Positions 1-10,560 of a stretch of 64,000 bases of DNA are shown here, one piece after another (the stretch's first letter is position 1; the number at the start of each line of letters is the position of its first letter). This stretch comes from Rhinopithecus roxellana (lineage: Eukaryota; Chordata; Mammalia; Primates; Cercopithecidae), in the NCBI RefSeq assembly GCF_007565055.1, contig NC_044565.1, forward strand, positions 44,837,711-44,901,710, given 5' to 3'. The notes beneath the pieces were generated by a model. It ran no database searches. It was not told where the DNA came from and worked only from the letters and a program-made list of their open reading frames with translations. The translations under genes and the position numbers were made by a program.

Positions 1-497
1 ACGCATGTGTTCATTGTAGCAGTATTCACAATAGCAAAGACATAGAGTCACCCTACATGCTCATCAACAATAGACTGGAGTAAAAAAAAAAAAAAAAAAA
101 AAATCGGAACATATACATAATGGAATATTATGCAGTCATAAAAAAGAACAAGATCATGTCCTTCACAGCAACATAGATGCAGCTGGTGGCCATTATCCTA
201 AGCAAACTATTAATAACACAGGAACACAAAACAAAAAACTGCATGTTCTCACTTAGAAGTGGGAACTAAACATTTTTTAGTACATACGGACACAAAGTAG
301 GGTACAACAGACACCAGGACCTACTTGAGGGTGGAGGGTGGGAAGAGAGTGAGGTTGGAAAAACTACCTACCAGGTACTATGCTTATTACCTGGGTAACA
401 AAGTAAATCTATATACCAAACCCCTGCAACATACAATTTACCTATATAACAAACCTGCTCGTATATCCCTGAACCTAAAATAAAAGATAAAAAAAGT
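1..497 (+). mobile_element. LINE-1 3' end (L1PA/L1PB-like), cut by window edge
   Basis: The stretch follows the LINE-1 tail: the end of ORF2 (cDNA of the 'atgtccttcacagcaaca' region), then the 3'UTR block 'gaccta..ttgagggtggaggg', then an A-rich end 'aaaataaaagataaaaaa'. It is in sense orientation and enters from outside the window, so its 5' extent is unknown. An internal A-run has grown to 23 A at 82-104, where L1 normally has a short A-rich 'taagaaaatg' segment. No open frame survives. Confidence 0.9.
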
Positions 498-2160
498 TAA
501 CTCTGAATAGTCAGTATCAACTGGGTTTGCTAATTTGAGAAAAGAAGCCACATATATAATTTACTAATTGACAGTAACTCTTTTGCTGCTGCTAGTGGAT
601 AAAGAAAAGCAATATTTAATTTACTTGATAATTCTACAGAACTAGATACCACCAAAGGGCAATGCAGATGAAAACTAGATTCTAGACATATGTGGGATTA
701 CAAATAATTTCTTATATGCAAAATAATATGAGAGAATTGAGGAACTTTTTTAATTATATAGAAATGAAGAATTTGTGGACTGTGTTAAATCTCTGAATAT
801 ATTCATGGTATTTATGTAAGGCATATATAATGTTAAGCAAACAATAAGCACATAGCAGGAAATATCTTTTTTATTTCCAAAATAATTTGTTGGATTAAAA
901 GCCTTACGTATCTTAAAATATTTTCATTATAATTTATTCAACTAAAATTTTATTTACATATGTAATACAACACTTAGAAATATAAAAATAAGCCAAATTC
1001 CCACTGAATTATTTGTGAAGAGGAAATTTTAAACACATTCAAAAAACAGTGACCCAGTTGTATCACCTGGAAGCTATACATGTCAATATAAGATTAGAAT
1101 CTCCCAAAGTTTTAATTGAGCCAAAATAAGTCAATTATGAGGAAAATGAGTGTATAGTCCATAGTGATGGCACAAAGGAACAACAAGCAAAAGGTTCAAA
1201 TCTTTCCTCTCTAAAGAGAGACCTCTCAAGAGTTCTTAGACTTCGGATCTTATACATTACCTTTAGCTATCTCTTTCTATGCTTCACTCAGCCTCTTCTT
1301 TATCTACTTTTTTTTTTAGTATTAACTGCCTCGATTATAATATTACTCCACTTCATTTTCCCCCACTCCATCTGTTTATTAAAACTGGGGGGAAATATTC
1401 AAGTATCTAGGAGGTGTCAGCTGTCACTGCCACAGTCACAGAGCAGTTGTAAATGTTGGCAAGGATGTGGCTGGCCTTGCAATAAATAATCTGTCTTCTG
1501 CAAGGCATACAGCAATATAAAAGTTGTACATCTAGACTGAATTGTCAATAGTGAAATGCAAAAGTCAGGCTTAATGATAACATGTAAGGATATTTACTTT
1601 TCTCAGACAGCTTTGATTGGTTTCCCATGAGGCCAAATTTTAACAGATGTGGAATTGATAACTTGTTTTGGTAACTTGACTTTTAATTTGTCAGTTGTGC
1701 TTTCCAGAGAGATTCCAGATAACTAAGACTCTGGAGTCTTAAGGTGCTGGTACCCAAACATTTTTCTCAAGTATGATTGTGAATCAGCATAATTAGAGAG
1801 ATGATTCCAGTGTTCTGATATCAGTCTAGACATAATCATTCTGTAGGTTTACATTTTGCACATTTAAATTTATAAAACATATAATGTACATTATTTCCTA
1901 TGCCCTTTGAAGATGGAAGAAGACAGTGCAGTATAGAAGGCGAAAAGCATTGAACAGTGCTGTATGATACCCAGAGTTCACAAAATGTCATGTCATCACA
2001 GTAGAAATCTGGGTTTTTGGTAAAGTCTAGACCTGCTTTACAATCAGTAAAATAAAGCATTCAGTAAAAGATAACTAAGCTCCCATGTAGTTCTAGTATT
2101 CTGCTCTTCAAGAGAAGACAGACATTACTTTCATGGAGTGCATTTCATTGTTTCACACTA
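498..2160. other. Unassigned AT-rich intergenic sequence
   Basis: I see no gene, recognisable repeat or RNA here. The only long frame (1836-2060, minus) is 74 codons with no recognisable protein features. Confidence 0.6.
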
Positions 2161-2285
2161 ATAAAAGCAGAAGGCTCAGAGAGTTTAAGTGATGTGGCCA
2201 AAACTGTGTATCTATTAATAGCAAGTGTCAATCTTCGTTTGATTCCAAACATTTGCACAGAGCCTGCAGGAAGGTACCACCTATT
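2161..2285 (-). mobile_element. MIR SINE fragment
   Basis: The order 'ggctcagagagtttaagtga', then 'ggccaaaactgtgtatctat', then 'gattccaaac' follows the reverse complement of the MIR core (gaggcacagagaggttaagt, cccaaggtcacacagct, gggattcgaaccc). It is old and diverged. MIR is a tRNA-derived SINE mobilised by L2; this copy is inert. Confidence 0.6.
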
Positions 2286-2332
2286 CATGGAACAAGTAAG
2301 AACATCATCAGGCAGTGTCAGTAGACCTTACA

Positions 2333-2430
2333 TAGGGTTGCCAAAGTTAACTACTAAAAATACAGGATGCACAGTTAAATTCAAATTTCAGATAAACAGT
2401 GAATCGTTTAGTATGGCTCAGAATATGTGA
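2333..2430. mobile_element. Half of a palindromic MITE-like DNA transposon
   Basis: The sequence opens with TAGGGTTGCCA, followed by 'aaaaatacaggatgcacagt' and 'aaatttcagataaacagtga'. I recognise this motif chain as one arm of a common palindromic mammalian non-autonomous DNA transposon (possibly MER53; the name is uncertain). The second arm is missing. Confidence 0.5.
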
Positions 2431-2563
2431 GCCATACTATCTTTACATTACACTCTTCTTTGATTTTTACGAAGCTTCAAACAGTAAAAACTCTTTATAG
2501 CTGGCAGTCATACAAAAATTGACCACTTGTCAGATTTAGCCCACAAAGCATAAACTTGCAAAT

Positions 2564-2566
<3 letters not shown>

Positions 2567-2618
<52 letters not shown>

Positions 2619-2910
2619 AGACAGCGTCTCGCTGCTCTGTCGCCCAGGCTGGAAGGCTGGAATGCAGTGGCACCATCTCGGCTCATGGCAAGCTCTGCCT
2701 CCCGGGTTCACACCATTCTCCTGCCTCAGCCTCCCAAGCAGCTGAGACTACAGGCACCTGCCATCACGCCTGGCCAATTTTTTGTATTTTTTAGTAGAGA
2801 CGGGGTCTTACCGTGTTAGCCAGGATGGTCTCGATCTCCTGACCTCGTGATCCGCCCACCTCGGCCTCCCAAAGTGCTGGGATTACAGGCGTGAGCCACC
2901 GTGCCCAGCC
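2567..2910 (-). mobile_element. AluY-like SINE, inverted
   Basis: A poly(T) head (about 50 T) is followed by the reverse complement of a full Alu ending 'gtgagccaccgtgcccagcc'. It is flanked by an imperfect target-site duplication: 2555-2565 (cttgcaaatct) and 2913-2923 (tttgccaatct), 9 of 11 matching. Inside the right arm near 2648-2666 there is a small tandem duplication ('ggctggaaggctggaatg' in place of one ggctggag). Alu is 7SL-derived and uses L1 machinery. Confidence 0.93.
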
Positions 2911-2923
2911 AATTTGCCAATCT

Positions 2924-3590
2924 TTAGACCATTCTCCTTACTGAAAAAGTTATTATACCAACCTTTCCGTTTTTCTTTCTACCAGCAAGTCTATCTCTTA
3001 ATTCAAGTGACCCTTGAGTTAACTTTACCTGGCTCTGATTATTCCACCCCAAGTCCTCAACTTGCTTCAACTTTTATTATGTTTATTTGCATTTAGAATT
3101 ACATAGAATAATCTTTTCATATAGTTTTTCTCATGAAAGGATTGAAGGCTTTTGCAATTAATTTTACCTTACCAAGTCTTATCTCTCAAAAATCTGGTAA
3201 CAAGTCACATGACAGCCCTCACTGTCTTCTATTCCACTTTCACAACTCTTCTAAATTTCTTAACACTTCCCCGTGAGCACATGACAAATACTTGCTAAGT
3301 AATGGTTTGTCTTTATTTCACAATATAATGGAAAATGAGAAAAGAACAAAAAAACTAATGGAGCCTTTGTTCTGTGCTTATGAGAATATATGTTTGTGAT
3401 ATACTCTACTCTATAATCTATGTGATACATAATTACTAGAATTATTGCCACATTAAAACAGAAAATTGGGGGTCAGGAGATTCTATTCTTTCATGCTACT
3501 TAATCTTTCTCTTACTTTGTTTTTTTCTACTAAAAAAATAAAAAACATAATCCATTTGGGTCAATCCCTGAGTAATTTTTTTTAACCTAA
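2924..3590. other. Unassigned intergenic sequence
   Basis: No gene or confident repeat was seen between the Alu and the next L1 tail. Confidence 0.55.
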
Positions 3591-4365
3591 CAAATGCAGA
3601 TAATGCAAATCAAAACAACAGTGGAATACCACCCTACTCCTGAAAAAAAAAATGGCCATAAATAAAAATTCAAAAAATAACAGATTTTGGTGTGGATGTG
3701 GTGAAAAGAGTGCACTTTTACACTAGTGGTGGGAATGTAAACTAGTCCAACCACTATGGAAAACAGTATGGAGATTCCTTAAAGAACTAAAAGTAGAACT
3801 ACCATTTGATCCAGCAATCCCACTATTGGGTTTCTACCCAGAGGAAAAGAAGTCAATAAAAGAAAAAGACACTTGCACATGCATGTCTCTAGCAGCACAG
3901 TTCACAATTGCAAAAATATGAAACCAGCCTAAATGTCCATCAGCCAACAAGTGGGTAAGGAAAATGTGGGATGGAGATGTATATATATATATAGTGGAAT
4001 ACTACTCAGCCTCAGAAAGGAAAAAGATAATGGCATTCGCAGCAACCTGGATGGAGTTGGAGACCATTATTCTAGATGAAGTTACTCAGGAATGGAAAGC
4101 CAAACAGGAATGGAAAACTAAGCTATGAGGACGCAAAGGCATGAGAATGATATAATGGACTTTGGAGACTCAGGGGAAAGGTTGGGAGGGGGGCCAATGG
4201 ATAAAAGAGTACACATTGGGTACAGTGTACACTGCTCAGGTGACAGGTGCACCAAAATCTCAAAAATAAGCACAAGAACTTTTCCATGCAAACACTACTT
4301 GTTCCCCCCAAAACTATTGAAATATAATAGAAATAAAAGAATAAAAAATAATAATAATAAAGAAA
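3591..4365 (+). mobile_element. 5'-truncated LINE-1 (L1MA/L1PB-like)
   Basis: This is the ORF2 C-terminal region plus 3'UTR: 'aaatgcaaatcaaaacaaca', 'ggtgggaatgtaaactagt', 'atttgatccagcaatcccac', 'gaatactactcagcc', then an A-rich end with (AAT)n. Divergence and frame breaks make it non-functional. A short (TA)n run sits at about 3979-3994. Confidence 0.9.
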
Positions 4366-4832
4366 ACATTTTTATGTAATAATAAAATGTAACTTAAAAT
4401 TAAAACCCACCTGAATAGAATCCTAGAGTGGAAAAGAGAACTGGGGATAGAGGAGAGAACTAGGGACTATAAGGATAAAACCTACTTTTTTTAGGAACAC
4501 GATAAATAATGTGGGTTAACAAGAGCATATAACATTCAGTATTTTAAAACATTGTATGTAAATCTTCTCCATCCATTAGCTGTAACCAGAGTCAGCTGAT
4601 TAAAATGTGATAATTACTTTATAGGCATTACTTATTTTTCCTCTCCTGGTTTGAAGAAATGAACGAGGAGACTAGGTACGATTGACTCTACACCAATTTA
4701 TATGGTCCTACTGGCTGTCAGACAAACGTCATTGTATTTTAAACATCTATATCTTTGTGTTTTATGTTTGGACTTGTACTGGATGTAGTTTACTTTCAAG
4801 GCTCTTGAGACAGGTAGATTATCGCATCATAA
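4366..4832. other. Unassigned AT-rich sequence
   Basis: No gene or confident repeat was seen. Confidence 0.5.
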
Positions 4833-5068
4833 TACAACTGTTCCATATTCATTCATCTGTTGGTAAACACTTAGGTTGCTCCCAAATGTTGGCTATTATG
4901 AACAGTGCTACAAAAACAAACAAACAAAAAACACATGGGAGTGCAGATTTATATTCGATATACTGAATTCCTATATTTTGGGTACATACCCAGCATTGGG
5001 GTTGCCGAATCATATGGTAGTTCTATTTTTAGTTTCTTGAGGAACCTCCAAACTATTCACCATAGAGC
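4833..5068 (-). mobile_element. LINE-1 ORF2 3' fragment, inverted
   Basis: The segment reads as the reverse complement of the ORF2 C-terminus ('gttgctcccaaatgttggct', 'ttgggtacatacccagcatt', 'cttgaggaacctccaaac'). The normal 'gctgcaataaacatg' segment has become an (CAAA)n-like expansion at 4910-4933. Both ends are truncated. Confidence 0.85.
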
Positions 5069-5527
5069 TGACAATTCAGCTCATTTTCCCAAGATCTGCT
5101 TGTACATGCAACCCTCTTAACATTTCTTTCTTCCTGTGGAAAGATATACCCACTTTCATTCAGGGATTTAATTTACTTTGAAAATCAATTTTATTTAACA
5201 TGCAGCATGATCTCAATATTTAACAGCTGTGTTAAGAGGAATTGGTATACCGAACAGTCCTGCTAAAGCTGGAAATCTGATGTCTTCTTTCTACAAAAAG
5301 TGAGAGTACAAAAATATACTGAGGTGTAAAACGTAATGAAGCTGAAAAGTAAAAGCTTAAAAATCAATTAGCTGACATCTGATGTCTGAGAGAATGACTT
5401 TCTGGAACACTATTTTGAATTTCTTTGGAAAAATCTTACTTCTTATTAGGTATAATCTAGAAGTAGAATGATAGAGACAGGAGAATACTTCAGTCCAACA
5501 GGGTACCACATCTTTTGTGGGACAAGG
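5069..5527. other. Unassigned sequence before Alu insertion site
   Basis: No gene or recognisable repeat was seen. Confidence 0.5.
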
Positions 5528-5542
5528 AAAAAACATAATGGG

Positions 5543-5822
5543 AGCCGGGTGCGGTGGCTCAAGCCTGTAATCCCAGCACTTTGGGAGGCCGAGACGGGCG
5601 GATCACGAGGTCAGGAGATCGAGACCATCCTGGCGAACACGGTGAAACCCCGTCTCTACTAAAAAATACAAAAACTAGCCGGGCGTGGTGGTGGGCGCCT
5701 GTAGTCCCAGCTACTTGGGAGGCTGAGGCGGGAGAATGGCGTAAACCCGGGAGGCGGAGCTTGCAGTGAGCTGAGATCCGGCCACTGCACTCCAGCCTGG
5801 GCGACAGAGTGAGACTCCGCCT

Positions 5823-5855
<33 letters not shown>
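5543..5855 (+). mobile_element. Young AluY (AluYR-type), perfect target-site duplication
   Basis: This is a full-length dimeric Alu with its A-box/B-box left arm and a long pure A tail (about 38 A, shared with the duplication). The flanking 15-bp duplication AAAAAACATAATGGG at 5528-5542 and 5856-5870 is exact, so insertion is recent. 'ggctcaagcctgtaatccc' and 'gatccggccactgcactcc' differ from the usual human AluY bases (ctcacgcc, gatcgcgcc) and are what I expect in Old World monkey AluY subfamilies. Confidence 0.96.
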
Positions 5856-5862
<7 letters not shown>

Positions 5863-5873
5863 ATAATGGGTAA

Positions 5874-6164
5874 CAGTTGTCTCTCAGTATCCAGGCAGAT
5901 TGGTTCCAGGACCAAAATCTGCAGATCTTCAAGTTTCTTCTATAAAATGGCCAAGCATTTTGCATATAACCTACACATATCCTTCTGTATACTTTAAAAT
6001 CATCTTTTGATTACTTATAATACCTAAGGCAATGTAAATGCTCCATAGTTATGATAGTGTATTTTTTAATTCATATTACTTTTATCGTTTTTTTTTCCCA
6101 AATATATTTGATCTGCAGTTGGTCAAATACTTGGATGTGAAACCAGGATATGAAGAGTTAACTA
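5874..6164. mobile_element. Tigger/MER2-like pogo DNA transposon relic
   Basis: The landmarks 'cagtatccaggcagattggt', 'aaaatctgcagatcttcaag', 'ataacctacacatatccttc', 'acttataatacctaaggcaa' and 'gatctgcagttggtcaaata' match, in order, the non-autonomous MER2-type Tigger element. It has TA-rich borders. The young Alu upstream inserted immediately beside it. Confidence 0.8.
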
Positions 6165-6412
6165 TATTACCAATCCCTGGATTATTTTCATCAATTGGTT
6201 TTTATTGCATGAATTATGACTCCAGAATTTGTACTAGTTACTAACAGACTGAAATACCAAGGACTTGGCAACCTCATTTGCTAAAAGTCAATCATGAGGA
6301 CAGGGCTGGGTAGATCATGAATTCTGCAGGAAAGAGCAAAATGGCCTAATCAGCAGCATACCTTCAGGCAGGGACCTAGCCCACTGCCACAATGTGACAC
6401 AGGACACAACAT
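6165..6412. other. Unassigned sequence upstream of transposase-like relic
   Basis: No recognisable feature was seen. The frame of the downstream relic is closed by a TGA at 6413-6415. Confidence 0.5.
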
Positions 6413-6415
6413 TGA

Positions 6416-6613
6416 CAGTCTGGGGCTATGCTGCCAAGGGAGAGTGACAAGTCGCTATTCGATTTCCACATGAGTAAGGCCACTTTCCAGTTCTTTTGCA
6501 AAGAGCTGACAGACCTCATTATTGCAACAGGCTGCCCATCCACAAGGAAAATTGATGTGCACAAGGAAATTGCCATCGCTTTATGTAGTTTTGCTGTAAA
6601 CAGGGAAAGCTGA
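6416..6613 (+). pseudogene. Possible PIF/Harbinger-like transposase N-terminal relic
   Basis: A 65-codon open segment (methionine at 6428) bounded by stops encodes a peptide with 'FDFHMSKATFQFFCKELTDL' at about residues 11-30 and 'KEIAIALCSFAVNRES' at the end. The spacing 'F.MS..TF.FLC..L......(R).I....(R/E)IAIAL..FA.N.E' is what I recognise from the helical N-terminal region of PIF/Harbinger (HARBI1/ALP1-like) transposases and their domesticated relatives. No DDE catalytic core follows. A stop arrives exactly where the family would continue into the next helix. Composition is less AT-rich than the flanks. It could be a chance frame or part of another element. Confidence 0.35.
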
Positions 6614-7876
6614 TTTCTGCCACATAGAGGTGAGGACAGGATTGCCAAAGGTGGTCAGGGCAGGTGAGACTGATCTTTATTTAGCGAATTCAGTAACTTT
6701 CTTTTATCTGAAGATTTTTTAAAAAAGAAAGAAAGAAAAGAAAACCACTGAAATCATTTTCAGTTAATCCCTGAGTAAAATGCAAAATAGAACTTCAAAG
6801 GTAAGAGCTGTCTATTTATGTTGGGTGATAATTTATATTGTGTCTGAAAAAGGTGGTCAGTTGCCAAAAGGTTTTATACCTTCCTGAAAGGTGTTATAAA
6901 TCTCCCAACCTAAATAGTTGTTTACAGAATGCCTCTGAGATCTAAGTTAGCAGAACGTCACCACCTTTGTTGGAATTAACTGTCAATATCTTACATTGTG
7001 AATTACAGAGAACTGGCTGATTAAAGTAACTTCTGAAGTGCACACGATACAGTGAAACGAAGGAGGAAAGCAATGAAAATGCTTTGTCAAATTGAAAATT
7101 TTATAGTTGTAAAAAGTATATTGGAATGAAAAAGAATAATATTGTCAAATGCACACAGAAGGCTGGCGGTTTGCATGGAATCTAAAATAGGGAAGAGAAA
7201 TAGATGAATGGGGATTTGTAAATATGATTCTGCATTATCAAGGAAGAATGGTGTTCTGACTGTAATCAGTTGCTACTGATTCACAGGGTAGAAAAAGCTT
7301 CTGGTGTGAACAAGGTACTTCACCGTGTTGGTTTTGCCCTGTGTTTCCTAGAGCACAAGTTATTTGATTAAAACCAAAAATCAAGCAAAAAAAAAAAAAA
7401 AAAGGTCATTATCTAGTAACTTTGGAAAACACCATATGCTATGTATTCCATGTATGGACTGATAATGGCAATGAACATTTTATGGGTTTCAGGAGTCTTT
7501 CTGACTTAGGAAAGTTAACTCTGTGTAGCCAAAAATTTTTCGAACTTATTTAATCGTGTAGGTACCCTGCCTCTGCCATACCCAATGGCTATTAGAGTTC
7601 TGTGGAAATGGTATCTGTGGCACATGTCACAGATTAAAATATTCTTAATAAACCCACTCCTTTGCCATAATTCAATGCTTACCAAGCACCCCTGTGATTA
7701 GTAATGTGGTATTTGGTATGCTTCTACCTACCTGCCAAGAAAGGCCCACGTAGCAGGCCAGTTTCAGATTTTAGGCTAGGTGCATGTCCTACTCTGTCTC
7801 CAGGGCCTCACTGACACCAGAGTAACTGCTGACATAGATTCTGGAAACAATGGCTGGGTTCCTGAATTGCAGCTCC

Positions 7877-7914
<38 letters not shown>

Positions 7915-8289
7915 CAGATTTCCTCTGTCTCATCTCTGTTCAATCCTTTTGCTGTCTCCTTAGGAAAAACTGGGTACATTTAAAATGAGTTAAAGACAGA
8001 GTGAGAAATTTTATCAATTCATTTTAGTAGTTAAAACACACACAGCCTTTTAAGAGATTATTTATGGCAAAGGAGAAAAGGAACAGGAGAAACAATAAAA
8101 GACATAGATGGCCTGTTTTAATTCTCTACAGTTGATGATATGTCTTAGCGCAGCACTTCTCCATTACACATCTCAATCCACAAGCAGCAGGCTATGCCAC
8201 AGCTAATTGTAACCAGTAATAAAAATACAAGCGTGTGTGAATAACAGCCTGATGGTTAGATTCACTGGAACAGGAATACATGTTTCTAA
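6614..8289. other. Unassigned sequence with two homopolymer tracts
   Basis: No gene was seen. It contains an A17 run at about 7387-7403 and a pure T35 run at 7880-7914. Parts near 7520-7630 look like a very old hAT-type element, but too weakly to call. Confidence 0.45.
7880..7914. repeat. Pure poly(T) tract, 35 bp
   Basis: 35 uninterrupted T between 'agctcctga' and 'cagatttcc'. No Alu or L1 body adjoins it on either side, so it is not an obvious retroposon tail. Confidence 0.95.
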
Positions 8290-8440
8290 ATGGCCAGATA
8301 GTAAAAGTTTTAGCCTTTGTGGGTGGGGCTAAAGCAAAGGATATTATGTTGGTACCTCTATAACCATTTACAATGTAATTAATTTTAAAATGTAAAATAT
8401 ATTATTTGTTCATGGCAATAAAAAAGCAAAAGCAAAAACA
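8290..8440 (+). mobile_element. hAT-Charlie-type MITE relic
   Basis: 'ggccagatagtaaaagtttt' and 'agcctttgtgggtggggct' match a common hAT-Charlie non-autonomous element ('gggccagatagtaaatattttaggctttg'). The remainder is diverged and the ends are not clear. Confidence 0.45.
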
Positions 8441-8615
8441 GACAGCTGGGTAAATTTATCCCACAGGCCTTAGTTTCTTCATCTGTAAAATAGTGATGAA
8501 AATAATACCCTCCTACCTGATTAGATAGTTGTGAAGATGGCCTTGGTAACATGGGTAAGGCACCAGAGTCCTGCCTGACAACGAGTGCTCAATGAATGCT
8601 TACTATGATTTTTTT
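8441..8615 (+). mobile_element. MIR SINE
   Basis: The core 'cttagtttcttcatctgtaa', then 'gattagatagttgtgaagat', then the tail 'gagtgctcaatgaatgctta' follow the MIR consensus order. It is in sense orientation. Confidence 0.8.
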
Positions 8616-8837
8616 AAATACAGCAATTCATATTCATCCAAAAATTAACATACCCTGGCATGCACTCCAATAGGATCTTTAAATGATAAAGTCAGAGTGG
8701 AGGCTGTGTTTAGTCTTCAGGAAACCCTTAGGAATGTGATGAATATGTGAGCGTAATCTATCACGTGTGTTGCTCTACAAAAGCAGTAAGAGTGACTGAC
8801 CTAGTAGATTAGGATAAGTGGCTTCTAATTATAGTCT

Positions 8838-8985
8838 TCTCCTACTTCTTATGAATGTAAGATGTCTAGTCACTTTGTGTCTCAGATTACTCACCCACAG
8901 AATAGAGTTGGCAATACTTTACCATTCAGGAAGTATGCGAGTAAAGTAAGCTATGAAGCGTAAAATATTATGGAAAAGAATTGCC
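8838..8985 (+). mobile_element. MIR-like SINE, diverged
   Basis: 'tagtcactttgtgtctcaga' and 'ttactcacccacagaataga' parallel 'agttacttaacctctctgag' and 'tttcctcatctgtaaaatgg' of MIR. The tail is degraded. Confidence 0.45.
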
Positions 8986-9406
8986 AGATTCCATACCATA
9001 ACATAAACTTTAACTTAATTTGGATATTTCTCTGCTTACCCCAGGAGAGCTACTGAATTTTGTATTTGATCTGAGAAGGAAGTTCCATGGAGAAAGATTG
9101 GAAATTGTCCATGATTGTGTTGTGAGCAAATCTTCAACTATGTATCTGCCTTTAGAATAGGCAGTAAAGCAAGAAAACGTCATTGAACATGCAGCTAGTT
9201 GTCTTGGAATTTTTAGAGTCTGAATACTGAACCGAGAGCAAACATTTATATCCCTTCCAACTTAAAATTTCTTTAAAATGGGAATCAAAATCTATGGAAA
9301 AAAAAGATCCTGTAACATCATAGTGAAACAAGATCAAATGTCATTCATGGCTCTAAAACTTTAGAAATTCCTCAAAGATAGAAAGCAATTGAGATAAGAT
9401 TGACAG
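8986..9406. other. Unassigned sequence
   Basis: No gene or confident repeat was seen. An A26-27 tract follows at 9407-9433. Confidence 0.5.
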
Positions 9407-9434
9407 AAAAAAAAAAAAAAAAAAAAAAAAAAAG

Positions 9435-10560
9435 CAGAGGGAAAAAATAAGATCTAAAACACTGGAGTCCCAATAAAGTATTAGAGAAATTCCAGGTCTG
9501 GAGTCCACAAATCCATGAAACAGAGGTCACAATAACAAGGTGAAGAATTACATTCAGCACAACTGAGTTCATTGGGCTCACTCTTCATCAACCTCCAGAG
9601 CAGATGAGAGAAGTGTTTGCCCCCTGACTGACTCTGGAACTGCTGCCTAAAAGTCTGAGGATAGTCTGTTCTGGCGGGGCACACAGTATGTACGGGTGCT
9701 AAAAGACAAGAGGAATGTCTAAAAATATGGAAGGAAGAGAAAGACGGGTATCTTCCAAGGCTACGAATAGTGTTCTCTGAAGCAGAAGTTCAGACATTGT
9801 AGAAATACTAGCAACTAAAGAAGTAGCGCAATGGCCACAGGCAATATATAGCTTCTGGAAGGACCTTAGGCTCTCACACTAGGAAGAAAAGCTAATCCCA
9901 GGAACACATGGGGCCCCACGCAACACTCATCCTCACAATAAGCAGAAGCAGACCCCGTAAAAAGAGAAATATGAGAGAAAAACTGAAACACAAAGAGATT
10001 ACAGCCAGAACTTTCAAGGCCCATCAATTATGAGTTTCAGAAAATACAGATAAAATGGAAGAGAAGGAATAATAAAGAAGTAATAAGTTCAATTCCTGGA
10101 GTTGAATAAAAACTCAAGTCTGATGATTGAATATAGGATTAGTATAAAAGAATCCAACTCCAAGGCACATCATTGTGAAGTTTCAGAAAATTGAATAGAA
10201 GAGAAAAAGTCAACAGCTTCCCAGGAGAAAAAAATACAAATTTATCTGTTGGCTCTTGAGAATCAAATTGGCATCAGAACTTTTATCAGTAATATAGTCA
10301 ACAGAAACCTACAAAATCACATCTTCAAAGTTTTGGAAAATATATCTGAAAACTTGTATTCAAGTGTAAGGACAAAATAACATATTTGTATATGCTTAAG
10401 GATTAGGATAATTTACTTAGACTTTTTGTGAACAAATTAATGAAGAACACCTCGGCAAAATAAAAACAAAAAAACTCCAAAAAAGAACGGTATGAGGATA
10501 AAAAAATGTTCAAAATGAAAAATCTGGCCTTGAAAAAAGAAAATCAGGGCAGGAAAGCTA
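9435..10560 (+). mobile_element. Ancient L1M 5' region / ORF1 relic
   Basis: 'ccaaggcacatcattgtgaa', 'gtttcagaaaattgaataga' and 'ggcatcagaacttttatcag' follow the order of the old L1 ORF1 C-terminal coding region (the nucleic-acid-binding part). The preceding kilobase has the purine-rich, stop-ridden character of an L1M 5' half. No frame is open. A homopolymer of about 27 A at 9407-9433 precedes it. Confidence 0.5.

Noticed and set aside
2556..2819. Frames starting with poly-Phe or ending in poly-Lys at several Alus
   Set aside because: Translated Alu arms and their poly(T)/poly(A) tails; the same applies at 5559-5915, 24207-24515, 26145-26381, 27016-27282 and 60918-61217.
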